Below, piece after piece: positions 48,260 through 58,103 of a stretch of 64,000 nt of DNA (positions within the stretch are counted from its first letter, which is position 1; each line of letters starts with the position of its first letter). The notes under the pieces were generated by a model that had not been told where the DNA came from, ran no database searches, and saw nothing but the letters and a program-made list of their open reading frames with translations. The translations under genes and the position numbers were made by a program. Source of the DNA: Caballeronia sp. SBC1 (GTDB lineage: Bacteria > Pseudomonadota > Gammaproteobacteria > Burkholderiales > Burkholderiaceae); assembly GCF_011493005.1 (NCBI RefSeq), contig NZ_CP049160.1, positions 62,001-126,000 on the forward strand, given 5' to 3'.

Positions 48260-50260
48260 GCGTTATCGGGCCTGTTATAGGCACAAAGCGGGTTGGTTGT
48301 ATGCTCCTGTTTTAAAACACCGCCGATTCAGCCAGTTCTCCCGTAAAGCCGAAGGCGACGTGACGGTTTGAGAAAATCAGGTACTTGTTCAGTGTTGTCT
48401 TAATATTGATATATCGGCGATTGAAGTCGCAACTTTAGAGGAGCAAGCTGTTGATCTCGAAGCTGGTTGACGCCGTGGAACGGGACGACTATCTCGACCT
48501 GGCTCTGATCATCAAGGCGAAATTGTTGCAGGTCAGCCTGACGAGCATCGCGCGGATGCTGGGTAATACGCGTTTGCATATCGATGGGCAGCGCAAATGC
48601 TGCAAGGACGTTGGCTCGGACATCCGAATCAGCATCACGGCGCGTATCGATCACGTGATCAATGCCGTAACTCGCCGCCCGTTGATGCAAAAGCGTCAAC
48701 TTGCACATATCACCGCAGGCTCGGCAATTGAAGTTCGGCCCCGATGTGCGCGCTTTTGCAATCGCCTTAAGACCGTGCCCGCGATTCCTTACTGAAATTG
48801 TCGTGCCGACTCCTCCACGTAGACAGGTCTATTGCGGGCAACTTTGAGCCACGCGAATCGCAGCGACAGACTTTCCGATTCAGGCTCACACGACCGCTCA
48901 CCAGTCAAACGTGTGAGATTTTGTTGGATTGACCGACCCAGTCGCGTAGTTATTCTTAAAATCCATCAGATAAATAATTTCATCATTTGATAAGTAAAAC
49001 TAACGAAAATTGTCTTTCATGGAAGAATTTAATTCCGCGCAAACCTTTGCGCGTCGCTCGCATAGTTTTTGTTCATCCCCAGTAATAGTGCCGCTGGCCG
49101 TAATAACGATTGCATAGGTGAGACGTGCTTGTTTGCGCTGCCTTCTGGTGCTCGGCGCCCATGCCATCATGGCCAATCTCGGCAACAAGCCAGATCGTTG
49201 CAGTCGATGGATGAGAAAGCCATGCCGAACGCCGCAGTTACTGGCGAACGGCCGTTGCCTTCTCAGCCAAGAACGCCCGGATGGCATGGGCGGTTTTGAG
49301 GTATGGCGAGACATTCAGGTTTGAGGCTCTGCCGCTGTAAGCACGAATACCTTTAAGTCTCCTCCAGCAGGGAGAGATAGATCGGGAAAGGGGGGTGTCG
49401 CGCTAGGGCTGCACGAGTAAAATCCAGGCAGACATTTTCCTGAAGTGAAGCGTGATATGAAGGTCAGGTGAGGAACAACGGTATTACCCGAACCGCTGTC
49501 CATCAATTCTATTCGTTGGTGGCATAAGGACTCTTTGCCATCGCCGAATCTTCTTACCTCGCCGGCCTTATCGCGACCCAACCAACGTTGGCGGTTGATT
49601 GGCTACGTATGTAAAAGAAATCGTTCTTACAGTCGAAAGATACCCCCGTCAGAGTTTTCCTTAGAAAAAATAAGGTCTGTTCGATGTTAGGATGAAATCC
49701 TCTCAGGTTCGACATTTCCCCGGAACCGAACCTTTATGGCCGACGCCTCAGACGCGTCGGCTTTTTTTATGTGACCGCCGTCATGGTGTTGTCGCTGACT
49801 AACATCTACGCCCGGAAGAAGCCTGAAGGTAAAGGTAGCAACTAGGTACGAATTGGTTGAAACGTGGACGGTCAGTCTATCGAAGAGCGGATACGAAAAT
49901 GGGCATACGCGCTCTGGCTCGCAGATGGCGCCTTGGAGGGCTGCTCGGACGACTTTTGGTGTCAAGCGCGTGAAACCCTCGAGGACGAGATAGTGAATGG
50001 GCAACTGAACGGTAAGCTTGGTGAAATGTAGGGCTGTTAAGCACCAAGCTAGCCTGTAAATTGCCCGACCGGGCAGCTTAGCTGCTACGCAGTCGCGCCA
50101 TCCGGGCACTTTTGAATTCGCAAGTTACGGGCACGGACAAATTTCCGCCTTCATCTTTCTGTGTGAACTGTCACCTTCACAGTCTGGTTATCGGCGGCCC
50201 CGGATAGAATGCTGCTCGAGGGGCGCAGCCCGCGGCCCGTCGCATGCATGGTTTCATCCA
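48260..50260. other. 2-kb gene-poor region
   Basis: No convincing ORF on either strand, although several frames of 60-140 codons exist. A strong orphan terminator lies at 49739-49768. A small RNA gene or decayed genes may be present. It separates the haemoglobin operon from the KaiC cluster. Confidence 0.5.
49739..49768 (+). terminator. strong orphan rho-independent terminator
   Basis: GCCGACGC, loop CTCAGAC, GCGTCGGC, then seven T residues. No gene ends before it on this strand. Upstream there is a small hairpin (AGGAT, GAA, ATCCT at about 49688) and a structured stretch. It could end a small RNA or act as an attenuator of the downstream kinase gene. Confidence 0.75.
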
Positions 50261-52495
50261 ATGCAGGCGCGCTTTGATCACGGGGGACACGTGTCAAGCA
50301 CGGTTCGTAGATTGGAAGCAAAGGCATCCCGGTGGACGCATCGAGGATTATGGCTTGTCGCTAGCTTGATGCTGCTCACGGCTTTCGCTGGTGCCTATGG
50401 GACACAGAGCCTTTTCAGTAGTGAGTCTGCAATCGATGACTCGCATCATCTCAATCTTGGATTGGAACGCCTGCTTTCATTGCTCCGGGATGCCGAAACG
50501 GGCCAACGCGGCTTCGTCATCACTGGTCGAGAAAGCTATTTGGAACCGTACTTCGACGCTACACCGAAAATTAGCGCGCAACTCGACGCGATCAAACTGC
50601 TGGTCCAAAACGACAACCGCCAACGTCAGCGGTTGGGCGATCTACGGTTCACCGTCGACGAGAAGCTTGCCGAAGTCGGTCGAGTAATTATGGCCCGCCG
50701 CACCGGCGGTTTTGACGCGGCCAAGGCAATGGTGCAGAGCGACAAAGGTAAGTTGCTGATGGATCGTGCGCGTCTGGTCGTGGCCGATATGGAAAAAACG
50801 GCCGACGACGAGCTCACCGTGCGGCGTGGCCGTGCGCGGCATACCCGTGATTTCGCGATCGTCGTCGCGATCGTCTCGGCTGCGCTGACAGTGCTTATGG
50901 CCGTGTCTTTCGCCTATTGGCTGCGACGTCTGACGCGCGTCAGAATCAGGGTGATCGGCCAATTGCATGACCGCAAACAGTTGCTTCGCGTGACGCTCGC
51001 CAGCATTGGTGATGGTGTCGTGACCACCGATGTTTCAGGCCGGGTCACTTTTATGAACGCGGTCGCCCGATCATTGGCGGGATGGGAAAGCGCTAACGCA
51101 ACTGGCTTGCCTATCGAGGACGTGCTTGTGCTCGTCAACGAAACCAGCCGGGCGACTGTCGCAAATCCTACAAGAACCGCTTTGGCGGAACGTCGGTCGG
51201 TCGCGCTTGCCAATCACACGATGTTGATAACGCGAGCCGGAGTAGAAGTCCACATCGACGATAGTGCAGCGCCGATCCTTGATATTGCTGGAAATCTGGT
51301 CGGCTCAGTTCTGGTTTTCCGCGATGTCGGCCTTCGCAAACAATACGAGGACGAGCTTCGCGAAAGCGACCGGCGGAAAAGCGAGTTTTTGGCCGTTATG
51401 TCACACGAACTGCGCAACCCGATTGCGGCAATTCGAAGTGCGCTGGAAGTGCTAAACCGCGTGGACAATGATCCACGCCACCTAGAGCGCCTACTTGCCC
51501 TGATGGACCGCCAGGTGCTCCATATGACACGCTTGATTGACGACTTGCTCGACGTGGCACGGGTATCTAAAGGCGCGTTGGATTTGAAAATGGAGCGGGT
51601 CGATATCCACGCGTTGATCGCTAGCTCCGTCGAAACGGCTCAGGCCGTGCTCGACAAGCGACGCAATGCGCTCGCTGTCAAGTTACCGCCGGAGCCTATA
51701 TCCGTGCAGGGCGACGCTGCCAGACTATGTCAGGCGGTGGCCAATATTCTGACGAATGCATCGAAGTATTCCGATATGGGGTCGCCCATTACATTGGCCG
51801 TCTCTGTCGTCCACGGCGAAGTGCTCATTACCGTTTGCGATAAAGGGATTGGGTTTTCTCCGGAAGACGCGGAACGGATATTTGACATGTTCGCGCAAGT
51901 CGATCGATCAAGTGATCTTTCAAAAGAAGGTCTGGGCATTGGATTATCGCTCGCTCGGCAGATCGCCCTGCTTCACGGCGGGCGCATAGTCGCAAATAGC
52001 GCTGGACGCGGGCTTGGCAGCGAATTTACGATCCACCTCCCAGAAGATAAAACCGGGCCAATATCGGTCCAGATGCCACCGCAAACGGAATTCACTCCGG
52101 GTCGAGAACAAGGGCTTCGGGTCTTGGTGGCTGATGACAACGAAGACGCGGCCGATGCGCTGGCTACCCTATTGCGACTCAGCGGCTTCGATGTCACCGT
52201 TGCACATGATGGAGAGCAGGCGGCCCGGTTCTCAAGTGACATGCATCCCGATATCGTGCTCCTCGACATCGGGATGCCAAAACTAACCGGCTATGAGGTC
52301 GCCAAGCGCATCAGGTCAGAAACGTGGGCCGTCCGCCCGATTTTGATTGCTATTACTGGCTGGGGCCAACCAGAAGATCGGCGACAGACCCATGAAGTCG
52401 GCTTTGACGTACATTTCACGAAGCCAATTGACTTCGTGAGATTGCACCATGCGATCGTCGATTCCATATCCCGAGTCCGGGGGCATCCGACGTAA
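50261..52495 (+). CDS. CHASE3-PAS hybrid histidine kinase
   Basis: 744 residues. A first membrane helix (about 30-50) precedes a CHASE3-like sensor (LLSLLRDAETGQRGFVITGR at about 72-91). A second helix (FAIVVAIVSAALTVLMAV) and a PAS domain (SIGDGVVTTDVSGRVTFMN) follow. The kinase has MSHELRNPIAAIRSALEVLN (His), NILTNASKYSD (N box) and GLGIGLSLARQI. The C-terminal receiver has DDNEDAADAL and the phospho-acceptor in VLLDIGMPKLTGYE. It is oriented with the KaiC block and lies 178 bases before it. Confidence 0.94.
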   Translation: MQARFDHGGHVSSTVRRLEAKASRWTHRGLWLVASLMLLTAFAGAYGTQSLFSSESAIDDSHHLNLGLERLLSLLRDAETGQRGFVITGRESYLEPYFDATPKISAQLDAIKLLVQNDNRQRQRLGDLRFTVDEKLAEVGRVIMARRTGGFDAAKAMVQSDKGKLLMDRARLVVADMEKTADDELTVRRGRARHTRDFAIVVAIVSAALTVLMAVSFAYWLRRLTRVRIRVIGQLHDRKQLLRVTLASIGDGVVTTDVSGRVTFMNAVARSLAGWESANATGLPIEDVLVLVNETSRATVANPTRTALAERRSVALANHTMLITRAGVEVHIDDSAAPILDIAGNLVGSVLVFRDVGLRKQYEDELRESDRRKSEFLAVMSHELRNPIAAIRSALEVLNRVDNDPRHLERLLALMDRQVLHMTRLIDDLLDVARVSKGALDLKMERVDIHALIASSVETAQAVLDKRRNALAVKLPPEPISVQGDAARLCQAVANILTNASKYSDMGSPITLAVSVVHGEVLITVCDKGIGFSPEDAERIFDMFAQVDRSSDLSKEGLGIGLSLARQIALLHGGRIVANSAGRGLGSEFTIHLPEDKTGPISVQMPPQTEFTPGREQGLRVLVADDNEDAADALATLLRLSGFDVTVAHDGEQAARFSSDMHPDIVLLDIGMPKLTGYEVAKRIRSETWAVRPILIAITGWGQPEDRRQTHEVGFDVHFTKPIDFVRLHHAIVDSISRVRGHPT

Positions 52496-52672
52496 GATTC
52501 GGTTCGTACGCGGTTGACCCAAATTTTTCGCCGCGGGCATAAGCGTGCTCGTATTGCGAAACTTGCAATATTTGAAATTAGCCCGCGCGTCCCGATTAAG
52601 TTCTCCGATCGACGACTGCCGCGCTTTATGGCGCTTCCGGTGGGTTACTATGCAGCAAACTACGAGCGACCC

Positions 52673-53107
52673 ATGTCCATCGAAAAACGAGAGGGCCCCC
52701 GAATCGTCGCGACTCTTGCGCTGCGCGTCGGACGAAGCACAAATTCAACACAAATCGCCGACGCCGTCGCTCAGATATGGAGCGAGGCCGCGGCCGCGTT
52801 AACTCCTATCCTTGGACAAGAAGGCGTCGCCGCACTGCTTAAACGAAGTTTGTTTCTTTCCGGATCCACGTATGCGTGGCTGTCGATCACGCCAAAAGGC
52901 GCTAACAAGTCAATCGACCTGGACATGCTCAAATCGCTCATCGCAGGTCGTACGGCGGAAGAAGCAACGGCCGGCAGTACTGCTCTATTGCTGCAGTTTT
53001 ATGGATTGCTGACCAACCTAATCGGCCCATCTCTCGCCGACCGAATACTCGAGTCGGCCTGGGTCAACCCATCGAGCGGCGAGACCGCGCAGGACCACTC
53101 GTTATGA
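52673..53107 (+). CDS. small helical protein coupled to KaiC-like gene
   Basis: 144 residues from MSIEKREGPRIVATL. The stop overlaps the next start as ATGA, so it is co-translated with the KaiC-like protein. It is all-helical, with ADAVAQIWSEAAAALTPILG and GVAALLKRSLFLSGSTYAW. It is not KaiB-like. A sensor or phosphotransfer role is conceivable but not shown. I do not recognise a named family. Confidence 0.7.
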   Translation: MSIEKREGPRIVATLALRVGRSTNSTQIADAVAQIWSEAAAALTPILGQEGVAALLKRSLFLSGSTYAWLSITPKGANKSIDLDMLKSLIAGRTAEEATAGSTALLLQFYGLLTNLIGPSLADRILESAWVNPSSGETAQDHSL

Positions 53108-54606
53108 ATGCCAAAGTGAAAATTAACCGCTTGGCGACCGGTGTCCCGGGATTGGATGAGGTGCTTGGCGGCGGTCTTCCGGAATTCTCTTTCAATTTGG
53201 TTGCCGGTCCCCCCGGCTGTGGTAAGACCACGCTCGCGCACCAAATTATGTTCGCTCTTGCGACGCCCGAGCGCCCAGCGCTCTATCTCACAGTGCTCGG
53301 TGAACCACCGCTGAAGATGTTGCGTTACCAGCAGCAGTACGATTTTTTCGACAACGAGGCGATCAATCGCTCCGTACACTTCGTCAATTTGGGGGACGAT
53401 ACCCAAGCGGGCAACCTTGACCAGGTGTTAAACCGCATTGTCGCGGAGGTCGAAGCCCACTCCCCCGCGTTGGTGTTCATCGACTCGTTTCGCTCCGTTG
53501 TGCTTTCCGGCACGGCCCCAACCGATCCGCCGAACGACTTACAACAGTTTATGCAGCGACTGGGCATGATCATGACCAGTTGGCAGGCGACAACGTTTTT
53601 GATTGGTGAATATTTCACCGAGATCGACACAAATCCGGTCTTCACGGTGGCGGACGGTTTGATCTGGCTGCGCCAGAGCGTGCAGCGCAATTCCATGGTT
53701 CGCAAATTAGAGATCATGAAACTGCGTGGCCAGGCGACGCTGCCAGGTCTTCATTCTTTTCGCATCACCAACGCCGGCATCAACGTGTTTCCTCCCGCAG
53801 GCGCCGCGCTCCTAAAGGCAAGCGAGCCGGACGGAGTAGAGGTTGTCCGCGTTCCTCTAGGCGTACCGCGTCTTGATGAGATGCTAGGGGGTGGTCTTCC
53901 ACGCGGGTATTCACTCCTCGTGGCCGGCCCCTCGGGATCGGGGAAAAGCATTCTCGCAACGGCTTTCCTCGCAGAGGGCGCTCGCCTGGGCGAAAACGGT
54001 GTATTTGCCGCGTTCGAACAGCGTCGACACCGGCCGCGAAGCGGAGCCTTGACGGATCTGATCGAATCAGATCGGGTAGGACTGGTGGATAGTCGCGCTC
54101 CTGATCTTTCCATCGACGAAGTGGTCGTTTTGCTCCGAACTCAGATCCGCCGGCTCAAGGCGACACGGGTGGTGATTGATTCGCTGTCCGGGTTCGAGCT
54201 CGCCTTGGCACCCACTTTCCGTGAGGACTTCCGGGAATCGCTTTTTCAGCTCGTTTCCGCGCTTGCCGCCGAGGGCGTCACAGTGCTGCTGACATCCGAA
54301 TTGGAAGACCGGTATTCCGATCTCCGTTTCAGCCCCTATGGCACCGCGTTCCTCACCGACGCCATCATCGTGCAACGCTATATCGAAGTCGGGAGCCGCT
54401 TGCGACGCTTGATGGCCGTGGTAAAGGTCCGGGCGAGCGGACATTCCGACGAGTTGCGCGAATACACCATCGATGACAGCGGAATTTGCGTTGGGGAGAT
54501 GCTGCCCGACCAAGAGGGGTTGCTCGGTGGCCGACCCACGCTCAAACGGCGAAGCGATGATTCAAGATGGAATGCCGCCCCTCGTAATCAGGACGGTAGT
54601 CCATAA
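53104..54606 (+). CDS. KaiC-like RecA-superfamily ATPase, two domains
   Basis: 500 residues. The N-terminal domain (about 1-240) has Walker A GPPGCGKTT at 35-43 and Walker B ALVFIDSFRSVVLS, and ends with KLEIMKLRGQATLPGLHSF, the classic KaiC CI end. The C-terminal domain (about 245-480) repeats this with GPSGSGKS near 277 and VVIDSLSGFELALA. The positions equivalent to the phosphorylated Ser/Thr pair of cyanobacterial KaiC appear as Ala-Phe in GTAFLTDAIIVQRYIE, so rhythmic autophosphorylation is unlikely. Such KaiC proteins in non-cyanobacteria are signalling ATPases. It stands between a small helical gene and a GGDEF-kinase. Confidence 0.9.
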   Translation: MNAKVKINRLATGVPGLDEVLGGGLPEFSFNLVAGPPGCGKTTLAHQIMFALATPERPALYLTVLGEPPLKMLRYQQQYDFFDNEAINRSVHFVNLGDDTQAGNLDQVLNRIVAEVEAHSPALVFIDSFRSVVLSGTAPTDPPNDLQQFMQRLGMIMTSWQATTFLIGEYFTEIDTNPVFTVADGLIWLRQSVQRNSMVRKLEIMKLRGQATLPGLHSFRITNAGINVFPPAGAALLKASEPDGVEVVRVPLGVPRLDEMLGGGLPRGYSLLVAGPSGSGKSILATAFLAEGARLGENGVFAAFEQRRHRPRSGALTDLIESDRVGLVDSRAPDLSIDEVVVLLRTQIRRLKATRVVIDSLSGFELALAPTFREDFRESLFQLVSALAAEGVTVLLTSELEDRYSDLRFSPYGTAFLTDAIIVQRYIEVGSRLRRLMAVVKVRASGHSDELREYTIDDSGICVGEMLPDQEGLLGGRPTLKRRSDDSRWNAAPRNQDGSP

Positions 54607-56242
54607 GGACACGGTCGTGATCGGACCTGACGAGACAAAAGACGATGCGACCATCGCGGCCGCCATCGAGCTAGCGGACCTGCGCAAGCAGGTCGGTGAG
54701 ACGCGAGCCGAGCTATTGCGATTGCGTCGGGCCGTGGCCACCGCCAAAATCAGCTTGGGAACCCTCCATGCGAGCGATCAGCTCCGCGAAGCGAACGGCA
54801 AGCTCGTCATTGCAACCCTGCAGGCACAATCCGATTCTGATACCGCAACCCGGACACTGGGTGAAGTATCAAGGGCGAACGAAATTGATGCGCTAACAGG
54901 CCTTCCGAACCGCGCCGTCTTATTCAAAAGACTAGTCCGCGCAAGCGCGGAAATGAAGGCCCAGAACCGGCAACTGGCAGTCCTGTTCATCGACTTGAAC
55001 GGATTCAAGCAGGTCAATGACACACGTGGCCATGCAGTCGGAGACCAGGTCTTAAAGCGCGCGGCGCTGTGTCTGATCGCATCGACCAGAGCGACGGACT
55101 TTGTTTCCCGCTACGGCGGAGACGAGTTTCTTGTGCTGCTCAACGACATATCGCGCAGCGACGCCGCTATTGCTGCCAGCCGAATCGTTGAGGCCCTGAC
55201 TTTTCCTGTCCGGGTCGGGGACGACGAGTTGTGGCTCACGGCGAGTGTTGGCATCAGCATTTATCCGGACGACGCCGAGGAGGCCGAATCCCTGGTAGAT
55301 TGCGCGGACACCGCGATGTACCGCGCGAAACGAATCGGCCAGGGAAACGGTGGCTACGCATTCCACGTTGAAGAACCGGCCACCATTGAGGAGTCGCGCG
55401 CTCGCGTTGAATTGACTTTGAAGCGCGCAACCGAATTTGACCTTGCGGCGATACAGCCCGCACACTACCTTGATCTGAAAGAGGCGAACGAACAGCTGGT
55501 GATCGCAGCAATCGGCGCACAAGAGCTACGCGCTGCTGCCGAGGTAGCCTTAAAGCGACAGAATGAATTCCTCGCCGTGGTAGCACATGAACTGCGCAAT
55601 CCCCTTTCTCCAATTCTCGCTGCAGCACAATCTCTGGGTCGGGCGGGAACGAATGAACCGCTCGCGCCACGAGCGCAAATCATTATCGAGCGACAGGTAG
55701 CCCACATGTCGAGGTTGGTGAACGATCTGCTCGATATGTCACGGGTAACCACCGGGAGGTTTAATCTCGAGCGCCATATCGTCGAGTTAGACCAAGTTGT
55801 TGCTGCAGCGATCGATACCTGTGGGCATGTTATTAGTGCGCGGTCTCAAGAATTAACGGTATACCGGCCCTCGTGTGAACTGAAGATCGACGGCGACGCT
55901 GCGCGCCTGACTCAGGTGTTGATCAACCTGCTGGACAATGCGTCGAAGTACACTCCGCAAGGCGGGGTAATTAAGCTGGTGGTTGCGGTCGATAAAACGG
56001 ACATCGTTTTAACGCTTTCCGACACGGGGATTGGAATTACAGCTGACGCACTGCCTCACGTCTTTGAGCCGTTTCTGCAAGATACCCATGCAATCGCTTT
56101 TAACAATGCGGGCCTCGGAATCGGATTGACGGTAGTTCGTGAACTTGTCGTGGCCCACGGCGGTAGCGTGACCGCCCACAGCGCTGGGAGCGGCTTGGGA
56201 AGTTGCTTCATCGTTACGCTTCCGGTTGCCCATCAGTCGTGA
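54557..56242 (+). CDS. GGDEF-histidine kinase fusion
   Basis: 561 residues from ATG 54557, overlapping the KaiC-like gene by 50 bases. There is no membrane helix. A coiled N-terminal part has LREANGKLVIATLQAQ. The GGDEF domain shows DALTGLPNRAVLFKRL, the RATD inhibitory site and YGGDEFLVLL. A repeat of the linker, LKEANEQLVIAAIGAQ, leads to the kinase: VAHELRNPLSPILAAAQSLG (His), NLLDNASKYTP and GLGIGLTVVRELV. It has no receiver. A protein joining c-di-GMP synthesis to phosphotransfer is unusual. Its input may come from KaiC rather than from a ligand. Confidence 0.92.
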   Translation: MIQDGMPPLVIRTVVHKDTVVIGPDETKDDATIAAAIELADLRKQVGETRAELLRLRRAVATAKISLGTLHASDQLREANGKLVIATLQAQSDSDTATRTLGEVSRANEIDALTGLPNRAVLFKRLVRASAEMKAQNRQLAVLFIDLNGFKQVNDTRGHAVGDQVLKRAALCLIASTRATDFVSRYGGDEFLVLLNDISRSDAAIAASRIVEALTFPVRVGDDELWLTASVGISIYPDDAEEAESLVDCADTAMYRAKRIGQGNGGYAFHVEEPATIEESRARVELTLKRATEFDLAAIQPAHYLDLKEANEQLVIAAIGAQELRAAAEVALKRQNEFLAVVAHELRNPLSPILAAAQSLGRAGTNEPLAPRAQIIIERQVAHMSRLVNDLLDMSRVTTGRFNLERHIVELDQVVAAAIDTCGHVISARSQELTVYRPSCELKIDGDAARLTQVLINLLDNASKYTPQGGVIKLVVAVDKTDIVLTLSDTGIGITADALPHVFEPFLQDTHAIAFNNAGLGIGLTVVRELVVAHGGSVTAHSAGSGLGSCFIVTLPVAHQS

Positions 56243-57602
56243 CGGACTGATTCGATTCCGCCAACAAGCGTAACAAGGCGTCGCCATCGGCTGGCTTTAC
56301 CAGGTAGCAATCAAAGCCGGCGTCTTTCGCTCGGCCTCGGATTAGCGCGTCTCCGTATCCCGACAGCGCAATGGAGAACGGCATTTTATGTCGCCCCTGG
56401 GCGCGAAGCCTTTGCATAAGCTCGATTCCGTCCATGCCTGGCAAGCCGATGTCGCAAATCATGACGTCAAAGGTGTTACCAACGGCCGTCAAAAAACCCG
56501 TCTCTCCATCGCCCGCTACGCTTACCGAGTGTCCTTCAAGTTCAAGGAACGTGCTCATCGCCTCTCTCGCATCAACATTGTCTTCCACCAACAAAACGCG
56601 GCGAGTTCTTGAAAGAGAAGCACATTGCGGCTCGACGTGATCGGCCCCCTGCGCGCGATTGTAGGCTGGCAGGGTTACCGTAAAGATACTACCGAGATTT
56701 AATCCATCGCTATGCGCTTCGACCGTACCTTTGTGTAGGTGGACAAGATTGCGCACGATATTAAGCCCGATACCCAAACCACCTTCCGATCGGGCCAGGG
56801 GACGTGGACCTTGGGTAAAAAGGTCGAATATCGACGGCAAAAGTTCAGCAGCAATACCGACTCCGTTGTCGCTCACCTTCACGACAACATTGTCCCCGAC
56901 CAACTCTGCGGCAAGTGTGATTTCTTCCCGATCACGCGTGAATTTGGATGCGTTGATCAAAAGGTTCGAAAAGATCTGGGCCAGGCGTACCGGATCGCCA
57001 CTGATAACAATAGGCTCGCCAGGAAGGCAAATCTTTAGTTTCTGACCATGTTCATGTAGCAAAAGTTGAACAGTTTCTACCGCACGGTCGAAGACTTCGG
57101 TGAGCACGACAGGTTGAACGAGAAGCGTCACTTTGCCGCTATTTATCCGAGCGGCGTCTAGAAGGTCGTCGAGCAGCCGGGCCATGTGAACGGCCTGCCG
57201 ACTGATGATTTGCTGAAGCCTGAGCAGTTGAGGTGACGCGCCCGAAATCTTTCCGAGCATTGTCGCCGCGGTAGTGATCGGCCCCAATGGATTGCGCAGT
57301 TCGTGCGCCAACATCGAGAGATATTCTTGCTGCTTGCGATTCATCACCTCAGCTTCGTCTTGCAGAGACTGAGCGTTAAGCGTTGCTATCACCAAGTTTT
57401 GATTCGCATCGCGTAATTGCGTCACCAACTCTTTGAGTGCGTTTTTTTCCTTCGCCGCCTCGCGGAGTGCGGCCACCTCTTCGACGAGGACGCCCATCCG
57501 CAGTCGCATCTGTTCAACAGTCAGATCAGCCGCGACATTGACCTTGTTGATCTTGTTCCGTTGCCTAGGGCGAGCTACGTTTCCGCCTTCAATTTTCGAC
57601 AT
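56214..57602 (-). CDS. soluble histidine kinase with C-terminal receiver
   Basis: 462 residues on the opposite strand, overlapping the preceding gene at their 3' ends by 29 bases. The N-terminal coiled coil has LRDANQNLVIATLNAQ, the same linker motif as in the GGDEF-kinase. The kinase core has LAHELRNPLGPITTAATMLG, NLLINASKFTR and GLGIGLNIVRNLV. The receiver has VEDNVDAREAM and the acceptor Asp in VMICDIGLPGMDGIE. There is no sensor or membrane part. It is probably a partner of the GGDEF-kinase or the KaiC-like protein. Confidence 0.93.
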   Translation of the reverse strand: MSKIEGGNVARPRQRNKINKVNVAADLTVEQMRLRMGVLVEEVAALREAAKEKNALKELVTQLRDANQNLVIATLNAQSLQDEAEVMNRKQQEYLSMLAHELRNPLGPITTAATMLGKISGASPQLLRLQQIISRQAVHMARLLDDLLDAARINSGKVTLLVQPVVLTEVFDRAVETVQLLLHEHGQKLKICLPGEPIVISGDPVRLAQIFSNLLINASKFTRDREEITLAAELVGDNVVVKVSDNGVGIAAELLPSIFDLFTQGPRPLARSEGGLGIGLNIVRNLVHLHKGTVEAHSDGLNLGSIFTVTLPAYNRAQGADHVEPQCASLSRTRRVLLVEDNVDAREAMSTFLELEGHSVSVAGDGETGFLTAVGNTFDVMICDIGLPGMDGIELMQRLRAQGRHKMPFSIALSGYGDALIRGRAKDAGFDCYLVKPADGDALLRLLAESNQSVTTDGQPEA

Positions 57603-57909
57603 CGGCTATCCACGCAGTTCGTTCAATTCTCGCTGGCCATAGGTCAATTGCGCCTATGTGCGTTCGCGGTCTGCGAATGCGGAACATGCCAACGCTCTCA
57701 GCAGATGTTGGCAGGCCGAACGCATTGCGTCCGGAGCAAGAAATCACGGACAACGGCACGACATTTCCGGGGAAAACTTTATTGCTCATGGTGCTATCCC
57801 GCAGCGTTCTGTTTTTGTACAGCCTTGTATGGGACGAACTCGTGTGTCAGTCTTCGCAGCCGATTTTGCGATGAAATAATACGCGGCGAAAAGCATGGTC
57901 GTCATGATA
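57603..57909. other. intergenic between kinase gene and IS630 copy 2
   Basis: About 310 bases with no gene; it must contain the promoter of the kinase-receiver gene. Confidence 0.4.
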
Positions 57910-58103
57910 AGTGTGTCGAGTAAACGAATTTCAGAATGGCGAGTCTGAGAGGCAATCTGATCCTGACCGCCTGCCTGTGCGTATTCCACGCAAAGTGAAC
58001 AGCCATTCCAGGGCAAAGTGAATCGTGATTCCACGGCAAAGTGAACAAGGATTCCACGCCATCGCGAACAAGCGGAGCGTAGCGACGCGGGACCTTTACC
58101 TTT

